DNA of 64,000 nucleotides from a virus (IMGVR_UViG_3300010885_049703:1-64000), one strand, 5' to 3'. Counted from the first letter of the stretch, positions 20,101-29,240 are shown. Made by a program: numbers and translations. The notes: generated by a model from the letters alone, not told the origin.

Positions 20101-23100
20101 ATCAAGACTTGTTGAGTTATGGACTTATTGGATTCCGGCCAAGACAATACATGACTGCACTGAATCTTGACGATGTCAGTCAGCTCAACGTATACAAACA
20201 GTTCCTGGGATCCAAAGGTACAAAATTCGCCATAGATTTATTTGGCAATGCAAGTTTTGGCAAAGAAGCAGCACAGTATACTGTCTATGAAAATTGGGCA
20301 ATATTAAAAGGGGTATATGGTGCTCAGGCCAATCGCAGTTTCTTTGATATTAGACTCAATCAGGCATTGCTGACCTCTAATCCTAGTACGGTGCAAATAA
20401 TACAACCTTTTGAGTTTTCACAAGCAGATCAAACAGTTACCTTGGACACACTGTGGAGAGAAAGCTACAAAATCACCAGCCCCAATGTTTTACCAACCAT
20501 CACCAAACAAGTAACAGATGTCAACTTGCCTAGTTCTGGTTATGTAAATCTCAATGACATTGATATCACAGTGTTTGATATCAACAATCCAGATGCAATA
20601 AATGCAGCACTATCTACAATTGGGGTCGGAACAACAATTTGGTTCGCAAAAATCAATGACTATGATTGGGGAGTATATCGTTGTTCTCATGTTCCAGGTG
20701 CTATTGTTGAAGTTGCAGATAATCTTGATGGTACCTCAATTGTTTTGTTCAATGAACAACATAATCTGGCAGTCAACGATCTTATTATTATTAAATTTTT
20801 CTCCACTAATATCAATGGTGTTTACAAGGTTTTTTCAGTACCATCAATAAACACCATTACCATCATCTATGAATTTGTTAATACTCCAGAAACCACTGTA
20901 CTTGGTGCAGGGGTTGGTCTTAAATTAGAAACTGCCAGAGTGGCTCAGGCCAGTGATATTAATGAGTTACCATATGTCAATGAAATGCAATCCGCCAGCC
21001 AGGTCTGGGTCGACGACATTGGTGACGGTCTTTGGTCTGTGTTGGAAAAAGAAAATCCCTGGACGTTCTCACAGTATATTTTGCCTATTCGATCAGCAAA
21101 TTCTAAATGGGCGTATGCCATTGCGCAGACTCAAAATAATAATATTTCTCTCATCTCTGCGCCGTTTTTAAGCACTGGAATAGTGTATCAATACAGTGTT
21201 AATTCAATTGGACTCTTCTCTGAAGGCTCCTTGTTGAGTTTGAATGCACCAGCAGTGTCTGGATATGGCTCTTCAATTACCATTGGTAATAATAGTTGGG
21301 GGGCAACTGGTGCTCCGACTAGTAATGACATTGGATACGCCAGTGTTTTATATTACAACGGTGAAACACAGTCTTTTGTAAATTCTCAATTGTTGTTGGC
21401 TCTTGATCAGCCGGGACCGGCAGAGTTTGGTTACAGCATGGCCATGAGCAGAAATGAGCGTTGGCTGTATATTGGTGCACCGGCAGTCAACGCAGTGTAT
21501 GCATATGGACAAGTTCCGGTGCCCGTGCAATATCTGACCTACAAAACCACAAGTCTCACCACTAGATTCAGTACAGTTGGGATCCAATATGACTATCCAG
21601 AACAGTTAGATGTCTATCTCAATGATACACCGCAGCGGTTAGGATTAAACTACACTGCTAGTTCGACTTTTATAACATTTGTTGACATTGTCAATGCAGA
21701 TGAAACTGTGACCATTTATCGTCGCACCAGAACTCAGCTTGATTTTAACCAGTACAATGATATCTCTCCCAATACATCAACAGGGGTAGGAACCGGCGCT
21801 ACATTTAATATTGATGTCACTCGTGGAATATATTCGGCTACTATACACACCAATGGAATAGACTACAGCCCGGGCGATGTTTTAACTATTTACGGTACGC
21901 AATTAGGTGGAGGAGTACCATCTGACAACTGTATAATCACAGTGGATGACGTGACATTTGCAGGGAATATTGCTGATTTTACTATCACAGGGTCAAGATC
22001 AGCGGCTCAAACAATATTCCCCATCAGCCAATATCTTTTTACTGCGCAAAATATCAATTCATTCACCGTAACGGTAAATGGTATCATACAGCGTCCTAAG
22101 ATTGATTATGAATGGGAAAAATCAGACAGTAGCCTCCCAGACAGCACGCTCAATGATTACGATCTAGTGTTTGTGACATCACCGGCGGCGGGTGCAGAGA
22201 TCTTTGTTGATGCTGCGACATATTATGCCTATGCCGGAAAAATAGCAGTCAGCGGATTGAATACTGATGCAAGATTTGGTCATTCTGTGGCCACCAATGC
22301 TGATGGTTCAGAGATATTGATTGGATGTCCACAAGAAAATTACAATGGAACATATAGAGCAGGCACTGCTTATGTGTTTAACAGAAGTATCCAGAGGTTC
22401 CAGGTTGATAGTGTGTATGTTGAAAATCCCATATTCTCTGTGAATAGTAATTTAGATTTTCCACCAGCAGTGACAGTCAATGAAGTATTTTTAAATAACA
22501 CCGCTCAGTGGGGCACCAACAGCACCAATACATTTACAGTGAGTTACCTTGGCGGCGGCTATACTGCTTCCACAGTGACGATCAATCAACCATTGAATAT
22601 TGGCAACACGGTTGAGATTGATACAAATCAATTTCAGCAAGTACAAAAAATTACGCCCGAGCAACCTGTAGAACGTGCTTATTTTGGTAAGAGCGTAATA
22701 TATGGATTATTTGACTGTGCCGTTGTAGCCGGGGCACCAGAAGACAGCTCAATATTGCCCCAGGCAGGTAGTGTACAGACTGACGTTAATCAAGCACGAT
22801 TATATGGAACAATAACCAGTACCGTGGCTTCTCCTGCACTCACAGCTGGGGCAACATTGCGTATCAACAATTACGAAGTTGCTGTACCAGCGTCGCCAAA
22901 TGATAATGTAACAGGACTGGTGGCAGCAATCAACGCCGCTGGCATTCCAAATGTTATAGCGGCAGTATCATCAGGGCTAGTGACCATTGATTTGATCAAT
23001 AAGTTAGCAGCAGTGCCGTATCAAAAATTACTGGTGTCTCCGGGAATGATCGGAACAGGAGTCAACAGTGTTTACAACGATCTGGGATTCACCAACTACG

Positions 23101-26100
23101 TGTATGCGCAGACTCTGGTTAATCCCTACATCAAAGATGGATCAAATTTTGGTGCATCGTTGTCTACTCAAGGTGTTGATCTTCTAGTTGGAGCTCCTTA
23201 TGGAACTCCACATATTATTGACACCTTTGATGGTGGCACAACATTCTTTGATGCAGGCAGCACTGTATTTTACACTGATATTTCACAGTGTGGCGCTGTT
23301 TATCAATTTGATTATCTACCATCGGCAGCCGAATCTGCACTTAATCCTGGTGCGTTTGTTTACGGGCAACAATTGTATTATAATGCATCAGAAACCAATG
23401 ACATGTTTGGCACAAGCATTGATTATACCGGCACATCATTGATGATAGGTGCACCGGGTACTGCATTTGACACAGTGGTTGATAATGGTGCCTTGGTTGC
23501 TTATAGAAATGCCAATCAAACTCAGGCCTGGACAACAAAACATTATCAGGCACCAGCAGTTAATATCTATGCCATTAACTCAGTTACACTGTATGATCGT
23601 TTACAAAGTGCAAAAACAGAATTTTTAGATTTCTTTGACCCGCTGCAAGGAAAGATTTTAGGCGCTGCTCGACAGAACATTGATCTTATTGCTGCAATTG
23701 ATCCGGCAAATTACAATGTTGGATTGGTCAACAATCAAGGAAATACCTGGGGAGCATCGCGAGTAGGAAAAATATGGTGGGATACCAGCACAGTGCGATT
23801 TGTTGATCCCGGGCAAGATGACATTGTCTATGCAAGTCGTCGGTGGGGACAGATCTTTCCCGGCAGCAGAGTAGATGTATATCAGTGGACTCAAAGTGAT
23901 GTTCCTCCAGCTGATTACACTGGTCCAGGAACCCCATATTCAATTACGAGATATTCAGTGGGATCGTTACTCAATAGTTCAGGTGCCTTTATCACCGAAT
24001 ATTTTTACTGGGTACGCAACATTCCATCGGTGAACACCGCAGCCAATAAAACGCTCAGTGCTGAGGTAATTGCACAGTATATTGCATCGCCAATTGCCAG
24101 TGGTATTCCTTTCATGGCGCCAGTGTCGCCAAGTTGCATTGCAATCTATAACAGCAATAGCTATTTAAATTCATATGATACTATAATTCATGTTGAATTT
24201 GATAGACAAATCAACGATGACAATGTTCATACTGAGTTTCAATTATTAGCACAAGGAAGAGCTGCAAGTTTCTTAACTCCTGCATTGTATAGAAAATTAC
24301 AAGATAGTTTTTGTGGGGTTGACCCGCAAGGGGGTGCAGTTCCAGATGTGTCCTTGAGTCCGGCAGAACGGTATGGAGTACAGTTCCGCCCCAGACAGTC
24401 AATGTTTGTAAATCGGTACCTTGCACTACAGAATTACATACAACATACTAATCTTATTTTAGCACAGTATCCAATAGCCGAAAGCCGGTCATTGACTCTG
24501 CTAAACAGCGAAGAGCCGATCCCCGCACAAGCCGGCAACTGGAACGAAGTGTTGGCCAATCTTGAAGAATTGAGCTGGCAAAACATTCAAATTGTACCAT
24601 TGGGATACAAGTATCTAATATTGAGCGACAGTAACAACAACGGTCTTTGGACAATATACACAGTAGAACTTGCAGCAACACTGTTGCGCCGCTTGATATT
24701 GACAAAAGTTCAAAGTTATGATACCAAGACCTATTGGAGTTATATTGACTGGTATTCTCCAGGATTCAATCGCACCAGTATTCCAAGTCAAGAAGTTCCA
24801 AGTTATGCTGCGCTGGTGGCGTTGAATGTTCCAGTGGGCACAGTTGTTTTGGTTACCAGCAACGGCGAAGGTAAATTTGAAATCTATCAACTTGATACAA
24901 CTGGCTGGAATAGAGTTGGTTTACAAGATGGCACTATTCAAATATCTGATGGCATTTGGAATTATGCCGAAGGTAAACTGGGGTTTGATGGTGAAGTGTT
25001 TGATGCACAGTATTTTGATCAAACACCGCAGACTGAAACTCGAAAAATCATTCAGAGCATCAATGAAGAATTGTTCATTGACGAATTACTGATTGAAAGA
25101 AATGACATCACTGTCTTGATGTTGAATTACATCTTGACCGAGCAGCTGGCACCTGAGTGGTTGACAAAAACCAGTTTGATTGATGTGGAACACAACATTC
25201 GAGAACTGTTACCTTACCCAACTTATAGACGAGACAATCAAGATTTTGTGTTGGACTATCTCAACGAAGTCAAGCCATATCATGTTCAGATTAGAGAATT
25301 TAATTTAAAATACAACGGCTTTGATAATTTTGCTGGAGATTTGGCAGACTTTGATTTGCCGGCTTACTATGATGCGGATATATCACCACCGCAATATGTC
25401 AGTCCAATTCTCACTGACAGTGAAATCGGACCCAGCGACCGTGCCGGCAACAATATTATCTGGCAGACAACACCGTATGATCAATGGTTTGACAATTACA
25501 AATTGTCAATTGAAGAAATTGTCATTGTTGATGGCGGAGCTGGATATACTTCCATCCCTACAGTAACCATCACCGGAACAGCAACCACACCGGCGACTGC
25601 ATACGCTCGCATTAATTCCGCTGGAGAAGTTGTTGCTGTTGTTCTTGCTACCCCAGGACTGGGATATCTGACCACAGCTATAGTCACTATCACCGGCGGT
25701 GATGGCACAGGTGCAAGGGCTGTAGCTTACATGGGCAACGGTCTTGTACGTAGTATTTCTACTACGATTAAATTTGACCGCTGCGAATATCAAACCAATA
25801 TATCAGAGTGGGAACCTAACATTACCTTTGACAACGGTCAGCTGGTAAGATACGATGCTAAAATTTGGGCAGCAAACAGTCCAGACAGTACCGGAGTCAA
25901 CACACCAACGTTTGATATAGAAGATTGGATCTTAGTTCCGATTAACGATCTCAGTGGTGTTGACCGTACCATGGGTTACTATGTTGCTGGGGTTAATTCC
26001 CCCGGACGAGAATTACCACTGTTGATTGATGGAATTGATTACCCAGGAGTACAGGTCCTTGGACTACCGCTGGAATACGATACTGGATTTGATCATGGCC

Positions 26101-28409
26101 CGTTTGATGTTACTCCTTGGGATAACTTAGACTTTGGTCCAGAAGGTCGTCCCACCTACAGTGATACTATGTTAAATGCACAGTATCAAAGTAGTTTCCT
26201 TGACATATATCTTGGCACACGCCCAGATGATGTCAACATTGACGGTGGAGCATTTGTTGACACCTATTCAAGTCATGCTCCTCAAGAGTTAGTACCTGGC
26301 CAGGAATTTGATACACTTGATTTCCGTGTATATACTCGGCCTGGATCTGATTGGAATGATCTTGGTCATGGATTCAACATCCTGGCACTGCGCAGTGAGT
26401 ACGATCCAGCAGCCCCGGTCATTTATTGGGGAGATGTTGGTGTAACACAAAATGTCAATGAACTAAACCCTGTAGGCCTGGACCTAAGCAACATTACTCA
26501 ACAAAGAGATTTGACCCTGGGAATAAATTACACAATAGATTGGGTCGAACAAACGGTCACTATTTTAAGTGGTGCAGTATTGAATGATGTATTAATTGTA
26601 GATGTCTATCAAATGGGCGGTGGAAACCAGCTGCTTAGGGCCAACTATAACGGAGCCAGCGTTGGCACATTACTTGAGATTGCAGTTAACTTCGACGAAA
26701 TTTATGAATTAGTTATCTTGGTCAACGGTGCAGAATTGACTGATGGAGTTGATTACATCTATGAAGGCATAGGATCAATAACACAAATTACGTTTTACGT
26801 AATTCTCACTGGCAGTGATGGTATAAGTCTAACTGTCATGGGCACTGAAACTCCAGAGCAGTACAGTTGGAGTAAGCCAGTGACTGAGTATATTACAGTG
26901 TTAGAAACCCCATCACTGGCCACGGCTATACTAACTTATCCTTTGGCAAATCCCATGATAGGGTCAAACAGTGACAACGCCTATGTCACTGTCAATGGAT
27001 TTATGGCCAGACCATCGCAGGGAATTGAATGGTATGGCGATGGATCTAGTGCAGAGTTTCTCATGCCAGTTCGTGGTGGCTACAGTCAGGGTCTTATTGC
27101 TGACAATGAAGTTCACGTCTATGTCAATGATGTTGAACAAATATTAGGCAGTCAATTTACCGTGGTTCCTTGGGACGGGTTCAGTGACAGAACAATTATA
27201 TTAAGCTATGTTCCGGCAGTTGGCGATCGAGTATTAATTTGTGTTAACACCCGAGCTGATTATATAATTTCATATGATGGAACAGAGTGGAATATTACAT
27301 TTAGACCATCAGGTTTATTTGGTATATTCCCCGGGGATATTGTTGCAGTGACCAGCTGGAACGACACCAGCCAACAAAATATTGTACAAAAAGTTTGGGT
27401 AAGTCCTCTTTCTACAGGTGGTACCAATACTGAAACATATGATACATATCCTTTTGATTTTGGAACAGTATCTGGTGACCCAGGCAGCTATGATTTCAGC
27501 GAAGGTATCATTGTCAATTACAATGATTTTAATCTGGATAGGGTTCAGCAAAATGCCAATCGTATGATTGTGACTTACAATGGGCGCAGACTCTTCAATG
27601 GCGCTGGGTTTACTGTGCAATACGATGATACTACGTCATATTTAATATTGCCATTTGTCATCAATGTGACAGATGTTGTTGTAGCTACACTGTTTACCAA
27701 TGATATAGTACCCGAGGCAATGGCTTTCAGGATATTCCAAGATATGCGGGGAACCCAGGCCACTTATAGAATTTTACCTAGCAGCGAAACTACGCTGGCG
27801 GAGAGTGTGCTTTATGATGATGATGTTATATATGTCAACGATGCGGGAAATCTGGGTGTACCTGACCCTGCAAAAAATATCTGGGGTGTAGTGACTATTG
27901 GAGGCGAGCGTGTGATGTATCGTTATAGAGATACAGTAACCAACTCTATATCAGGGTTGCTCAGAGGAACAGCCGGCACAGCAGCAGCATCACATCCAAG
28001 TGGAATCAAAGCCATTGCCATGGGGCGTGAAAGCATTCTTGAGCAAGGGTATGAAGATCAATTTGTGCATACAAATATCATGGCCAATGGGCAACAAACT
28101 GTATTCTCTGCACCCAATGTTGATTTATTAAATGTTGACAGCACTGAATACAGTGATGCTTTGAGAGTTTTGGTTGGCGGTATTCCTGTACCCCCGACCC
28201 AATACGTGTTGACATCGCCTAGCCCTGCAACTGTGACTTTCTATGATCCACCACAAAAAGGCGTACAAGTCACATTGGGAGTGCTGCAATCACAATCTTG
28301 GTACGGTATAAGGCTCTTTCCACCGGCACCCAGCAACGGTGTTCCATTGCAAAACACCCAAACTGCAGCAGCCAAGTTCTTACGTGGAGTACGGACGCAA
28401 TTGTTCTAA
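14172..28409 (+). CDS. giant 4,745-residue baseplate/tail structural protein
   Basis: A single uninterrupted frame of 14.2 kb occupies the place of gp7/gp8 after gp6. The N-terminus (MARVRTVEFLPEIFQTSTNR) resembles large structural proteins of other marine T4-like phages. Residues about 185-298 look like a cupredoxin-fold domain (GVTNNGAFDGTVTFTVP, then TLYYSSQ), but the expected His and Cys metal ligands are absent. Residues about 2360-3115 contain six FG-GAP-like repeats. Residues about 3790-3860 hold two Gly-x-Gly-Tyr strand repeats around VTITG. The C-terminus is YGIRLFPPAPSNGVP followed by a basic tail. It probably forms the outer baseplate or fibre-attachment structure. Its T4 equivalent cannot be assigned by eye. 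Confidence 0.72.
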   Translation: MARVRTVEFLPEIFQTSTNRQFLASTLDQLVQEPSFKKTQGYIGRKIGPGINPTDADYVVEPTAERANYQLEPSVVFKLPDTDTVYDTITYPGITDALKLQGADVTRSDRLYGSQYYAWDPFVAYDKLVNFSEYYWLPSGPLSVAVTGGVIPIRNTIEVTRNPGFYSFSDAQGQNPVITLVRGGSYQFSIAQNKKNTVNYRVTNQGNKAYIIDYQANPAITLVRGNTYIFTLSIDGNYPFWIKTIASTGVVNVYSTGVTNNGAFDGTVTFTVPQNAPNTLYYSSQTSSQMQGVFNIISGEPGTGPGFYIQAQPGVDGSMPTTPNISSRDVLGVVNNGEDLGTVTFNVPSKTAQNFYYNLTSIDSVDLLSQIKFNEINNIYVDDFLAAYPAGIDGVTDLENRTLVFDIPSLEGTGIDVDTAIAGGWLRTTFYSPDYAADPTPGYNEEPYDLTTSIVSLNERYSVWQIQFNTDDDGGQYMTLAVKQEVNEFEKFRIVFGVQWSSTQWYRSDNSYFEKIPLLTAVLDTVFYQDSLDPTLVGEIRLIDPTVETTLDLDTIIGKKQYTSPNGVKFTNGLIVQFRGNVTPESYANNEYFVEGVGEAIVLVPVTELVTPETYTQSLSVSFDVVPYDIGNYDVSNNQPIEQDYITINRASTDRNAWSRSNRWFHRQVLEESASYNNTTPLLDLAARARRPILEFQAGTKLFNSGTAGKNPVNIIDFTTLDAFSDINGVLNTYIINGYTLVNGSRVIFAADTDPNVRNKIYTVELISPDTVLPLIAEPIINLTVADDGDVSYNNQTVCLNGSTLQGKSFWFDGVTWQEAQEKTSTNQSPLFDVLVNGHSLSDTVYFGSSTFRGSKLFSYAVDSASVADPILGFPLKYLTINNVGDIVFDNNFYTDTFVYVENRISLTEPISQGFVYRYLDQVAYTRKIGWATAPYQNATYQQFQFTYTGQPLLLDVRVRDQIIDPYVPQTYPVIKLYAGSKFRDPGTYTYTQTEFTTIINVDSTIAPGETIIVLALSDQVSSVAFYQVPSNLENNALNQNPNTVTLGTVRTHYQTICENLITIQGTINGSNNSRDLGYIAPYGLNILQQSSPLTLAGYFLRDQNYELFTALDFNTREYTKYKTQLLDLVAARDWGSQTSAQILTNAVAILTAGRTESSPFYWSDMLPARTVYASTTYTHTPISTNSFNTSRVYDFNSSNYYAVLVYVNGRLLTLNFEYTVAVDAPIIIITAPLEVGDVIIIQEFDTTVGNYVPNTPTKMGLYPAFRPQIYLDTTYVTPTTVIQGHDGSITVAFDDIRDEILLDFETRIYNNLKIHSVLPISATEIIPGQFRVTEYSQSEVTDILSADFLTWVGSNKLDYSAQQYIATNPWTYNYSQSSNKLTGAPLLGGWRGIYEYFYDTDRPNEAPWEMLGFTEQPIWWEDRYGVAPYTSGNLVLWDDLSLGRVADPAGAYILPQYVRPGLTQVLPVDGEGALIPPLESVVGLYSRTTFQRSWKIGDDGPVENAWRTSSSYPFAIMRLFALTKPAKFFSLLVDRDLYKYDTAFNQYLYNGRYRVDANAIELYGNGVSKASYINWIVDYNTYLGNTSTTAVLKQNLKGLGVQLAYRMASFSDKLYIKVYTEKPSPNSLNTSLLLPDDSYDLFLYKNQPSDDIVYSSIIVQRVPDGYNVFGYGILHPYFEILISKPTGPRVTISAGNTTATVPVTYSNDIVQVPYGYVFTNETAVCDFILSYGALMSARGMIFDDVENGLTLNWAQMAQEFLYWSNQGWGPGSIINLNPTAQTLMVTRPGLIVDSIVERGVQTVLQDQNRQRLAVRDLVVDRYDNTFKVTSQTEQTINYIDLKFTAYEHIVVLKNVSVFGDLIYDPVTAARQGRLLLVAATTTDWNGQLDAQGFILNQNNIKEWLPDVKYTKGQIVTFKNNYYSAATIVEPKNEFDFNDWLISDYTKIQKGLLPNLANKANQIQQSYNTISANLERDQDLLSYGLIGFRPRQYMTALNLDDVSQLNVYKQFLGSKGTKFAIDLFGNASFGKEAAQYTVYENWAILKGVYGAQANRSFFDIRLNQALLTSNPSTVQIIQPFEFSQADQTVTLDTLWRESYKITSPNVLPTITKQVTDVNLPSSGYVNLNDIDITVFDINNPDAINAALSTIGVGTTIWFAKINDYDWGVYRCSHVPGAIVEVADNLDGTSIVLFNEQHNLAVNDLIIIKFFSTNINGVYKVFSVPSINTITIIYEFVNTPETTVLGAGVGLKLETARVAQASDINELPYVNEMQSASQVWVDDIGDGLWSVLEKENPWTFSQYILPIRSANSKWAYAIAQTQNNNISLISAPFLSTGIVYQYSVNSIGLFSEGSLLSLNAPAVSGYGSSITIGNNSWGATGAPTSNDIGYASVLYYNGETQSFVNSQLLLALDQPGPAEFGYSMAMSRNERWLYIGAPAVNAVYAYGQVPVPVQYLTYKTTSLTTRFSTVGIQYDYPEQLDVYLNDTPQRLGLNYTASSTFITFVDIVNADETVTIYRRTRTQLDFNQYNDISPNTSTGVGTGATFNIDVTRGIYSATIHTNGIDYSPGDVLTIYGTQLGGGVPSDNCIITVDDVTFAGNIADFTITGSRSAAQTIFPISQYLFTAQNINSFTVTVNGIIQRPKIDYEWEKSDSSLPDSTLNDYDLVFVTSPAAGAEIFVDAATYYAYAGKIAVSGLNTDARFGHSVATNADGSEILIGCPQENYNGTYRAGTAYVFNRSIQRFQVDSVYVENPIFSVNSNLDFPPAVTVNEVFLNNTAQWGTNSTNTFTVSYLGGGYTASTVTINQPLNIGNTVEIDTNQFQQVQKITPEQPVERAYFGKSVIYGLFDCAVVAGAPEDSSILPQAGSVQTDVNQARLYGTITSTVASPALTAGATLRINNYEVAVPASPNDNVTGLVAAINAAGIPNVIAAVSSGLVTIDLINKLAAVPYQKLLVSPGMIGTGVNSVYNDLGFTNYVYAQTLVNPYIKDGSNFGASLSTQGVDLLVGAPYGTPHIIDTFDGGTTFFDAGSTVFYTDISQCGAVYQFDYLPSAAESALNPGAFVYGQQLYYNASETNDMFGTSIDYTGTSLMIGAPGTAFDTVVDNGALVAYRNANQTQAWTTKHYQAPAVNIYAINSVTLYDRLQSAKTEFLDFFDPLQGKILGAARQNIDLIAAIDPANYNVGLVNNQGNTWGASRVGKIWWDTSTVRFVDPGQDDIVYASRRWGQIFPGSRVDVYQWTQSDVPPADYTGPGTPYSITRYSVGSLLNSSGAFITEYFYWVRNIPSVNTAANKTLSAEVIAQYIASPIASGIPFMAPVSPSCIAIYNSNSYLNSYDTIIHVEFDRQINDDNVHTEFQLLAQGRAASFLTPALYRKLQDSFCGVDPQGGAVPDVSLSPAERYGVQFRPRQSMFVNRYLALQNYIQHTNLILAQYPIAESRSLTLLNSEEPIPAQAGNWNEVLANLEELSWQNIQIVPLGYKYLILSDSNNNGLWTIYTVELAATLLRRLILTKVQSYDTKTYWSYIDWYSPGFNRTSIPSQEVPSYAALVALNVPVGTVVLVTSNGEGKFEIYQLDTTGWNRVGLQDGTIQISDGIWNYAEGKLGFDGEVFDAQYFDQTPQTETRKIIQSINEELFIDELLIERNDITVLMLNYILTEQLAPEWLTKTSLIDVEHNIRELLPYPTYRRDNQDFVLDYLNEVKPYHVQIREFNLKYNGFDNFAGDLADFDLPAYYDADISPPQYVSPILTDSEIGPSDRAGNNIIWQTTPYDQWFDNYKLSIEEIVIVDGGAGYTSIPTVTITGTATTPATAYARINSAGEVVAVVLATPGLGYLTTAIVTITGGDGTGARAVAYMGNGLVRSISTTIKFDRCEYQTNISEWEPNITFDNGQLVRYDAKIWAANSPDSTGVNTPTFDIEDWILVPINDLSGVDRTMGYYVAGVNSPGRELPLLIDGIDYPGVQVLGLPLEYDTGFDHGPFDVTPWDNLDFGPEGRPTYSDTMLNAQYQSSFLDIYLGTRPDDVNIDGGAFVDTYSSHAPQELVPGQEFDTLDFRVYTRPGSDWNDLGHGFNILALRSEYDPAAPVIYWGDVGVTQNVNELNPVGLDLSNITQQRDLTLGINYTIDWVEQTVTILSGAVLNDVLIVDVYQMGGGNQLLRANYNGASVGTLLEIAVNFDEIYELVILVNGAELTDGVDYIYEGIGSITQITFYVILTGSDGISLTVMGTETPEQYSWSKPVTEYITVLETPSLATAILTYPLANPMIGSNSDNAYVTVNGFMARPSQGIEWYGDGSSAEFLMPVRGGYSQGLIADNEVHVYVNDVEQILGSQFTVVPWDGFSDRTIILSYVPAVGDRVLICVNTRADYIISYDGTEWNITFRPSGLFGIFPGDIVAVTSWNDTSQQNIVQKVWVSPLSTGGTNTETYDTYPFDFGTVSGDPGSYDFSEGIIVNYNDFNLDRVQQNANRMIVTYNGRRLFNGAGFTVQYDDTTSYLILPFVINVTDVVVATLFTNDIVPEAMAFRIFQDMRGTQATYRILPSSETTLAESVLYDDDVIYVNDAGNLGVPDPAKNIWGVVTIGGERVMYRYRDTVTNSISGLLRGTAGTAAASHPSGIKAIAMGRESILEQGYEDQFVHTNIMANGQQTVFSAPNVDLLNVDSTEYSDALRVLVGGIPVPPTQYVLTSPSPATVTFYDPPQKGVQVTLGVLQSQSWYGIRLFPPAPSNGVPLQNTQTAAAKFLRGVRTQLF
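21258..23508 (+). repeat. FG-GAP-like (beta-propeller) repeat region inside the giant gene
   Basis: Six in-frame blocks share the pattern F-G-x-S-(x)n-(L/I)-x-I-G-A-P. Examples are FGYSMAMSRNERWLYIGAP, FGHSVATNADGSEILIGCP, FGASLSTQGVDLLVGAP and FGTSIDYTGTSLMIGAP, with a fifth block reading YFGKSV and AGAP. A degenerate first block is GYGSSITIG with TGAP. Such repeats form the blades of integrin-alpha-type beta-propellers, so this part may be a ligand-binding propeller on the baseplate. Confidence 0.65.
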
Positions 28410-28427
28410 ATCATGCTCAACATACTA

Positions 28428-28435
28428 GGTAAATA
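28428..28435 (+). promoter_or_regulatory. possible late promoter (GGTAAATA)
   Basis: GGTAAATA lies just after the giant gene and seven bases before a small start codon. It shares the TAAATA core with the other candidate late promoters. The very short distance would leave almost no leader for the first gene, so this is a weak call. Confidence 0.3.
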
Positions 28436-28442
28436 ATACATC

Positions 28443-28586
28443 ATGGAAAAACCAATCAACCCCGAACACAAAGTTGACCCGCAACCAGAACGCCGTCCCA
28501 ACGAGAACGGCAATGTACATGTCGAGGCTTTTATGCGTATTTTTGACCCAAAAAATAAAGAAGTATTTGTAGAAGGACGAGCATAA
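28443..28586 (+). CDS. 47-residue protein related to the N-terminus of the next gene
   Basis: This short frame starts ATG and ends in TAA that overlaps the next ATG (TAATG), so it is translationally coupled. Residues 1-25 are polar and Pro/Asn-rich. Residues 26-47 (VHVEAFMRIFDPKNKEVFVE) mirror the start of the next protein (VKIEGFIKIFNPLTNEVFVD). It therefore looks like a truncated or single-motif paralogue of its neighbour. A role in the virion is inferred from position only. Confidence 0.65.
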   Translation: MEKPINPEHKVDPQPERRPNENGNVHVEAFMRIFDPKNKEVFVEGRA

Positions 28587-29188
28587 TGCAAGTGCCTGTG
28601 AAGATTGAAGGATTTATTAAAATTTTTAATCCGTTGACCAACGAAGTATTTGTGGACAAAAAGAACGCGATTCACTATGAAAATATATCTGTTAGCATGG
28701 CGCAAACGCTGGCAGATCGCAACACTGGATATATCTATCAGATGGCGTTTGGCAATGGTGGCAGCTCGGTTGACCCAACCGGGGTCATCACATATTTGCC
28801 CCCAAATACAGTGGGGCAAAACGCCACTTTATACAATCAAACATATCAAAAAGTTGTTGATGACAACAGTGTGGACAACACTGATCCCATCAACAACAAG
28901 ATGACAGTGTTACATACTCCAGGCAAATTTTATACTGATATTCTGGTAACTTGTTTACTGGATTATGGAGAACCAGCGGGACAAGCTGCATTTGACAACA
29001 GCACCAATTTTAGTGGTGAATATGTGTTTGACGAACTTGGACTCAAAACCTGGAATGGATCTGCCACTGATTTACGCTTGATCACGCATGTAATTTTTCA
29101 CCCGGTGCAAAAGAGCTTGAATAGGCAGATACAAATTGATTATACCTTACGCATACAAACGCTGACTACCCTCAGCAGCAATGCATAA
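28586..29188 (+). CDS. conserved structural protein of unknown function
   Basis: The 200-residue product starts MQVPVKIEGFIKIFNPLTNE, followed by a helix-like AIHYENISVSMAQTLADRN and the YQMAFGNGG stretch that recurs in T4-like marine phage structural proteins. The C-terminal half is beta-rich and ends IDYTLRIQTLTTL. It lies between the giant protein and the fibre-like genes, so an adaptor or baseplate decoration role is possible. No enzyme motif is visible. A candidate late promoter overlaps its stop codon. Confidence 0.6.
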   Translation: MQVPVKIEGFIKIFNPLTNEVFVDKKNAIHYENISVSMAQTLADRNTGYIYQMAFGNGGSSVDPTGVITYLPPNTVGQNATLYNQTYQKVVDDNSVDNTDPINNKMTVLHTPGKFYTDILVTCLLDYGEPAGQAAFDNSTNFSGEYVFDELGLKTWNGSATDLRLITHVIFHPVQKSLNRQIQIDYTLRIQTLTTLSSNA

Positions 29189-29216
29189 ATATGGGTAGAT
29201 TTAATACAAATAAATA
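29184..29216 (+). promoter_or_regulatory. two candidate late promoters (CATAAATA and AATAAATA)
   Basis: CATAAATA overlaps the stop of the preceding gene and AATAAATA follows 17 bases later. Both lie within 60 bases of the next start. CATAAATA is identical to the motif before gp6. They could raise transcription of the fibre-like genes. Confidence 0.5.
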
Positions 29217-29240
29217 ACTGACAAGGACAGGTTATAAAAA

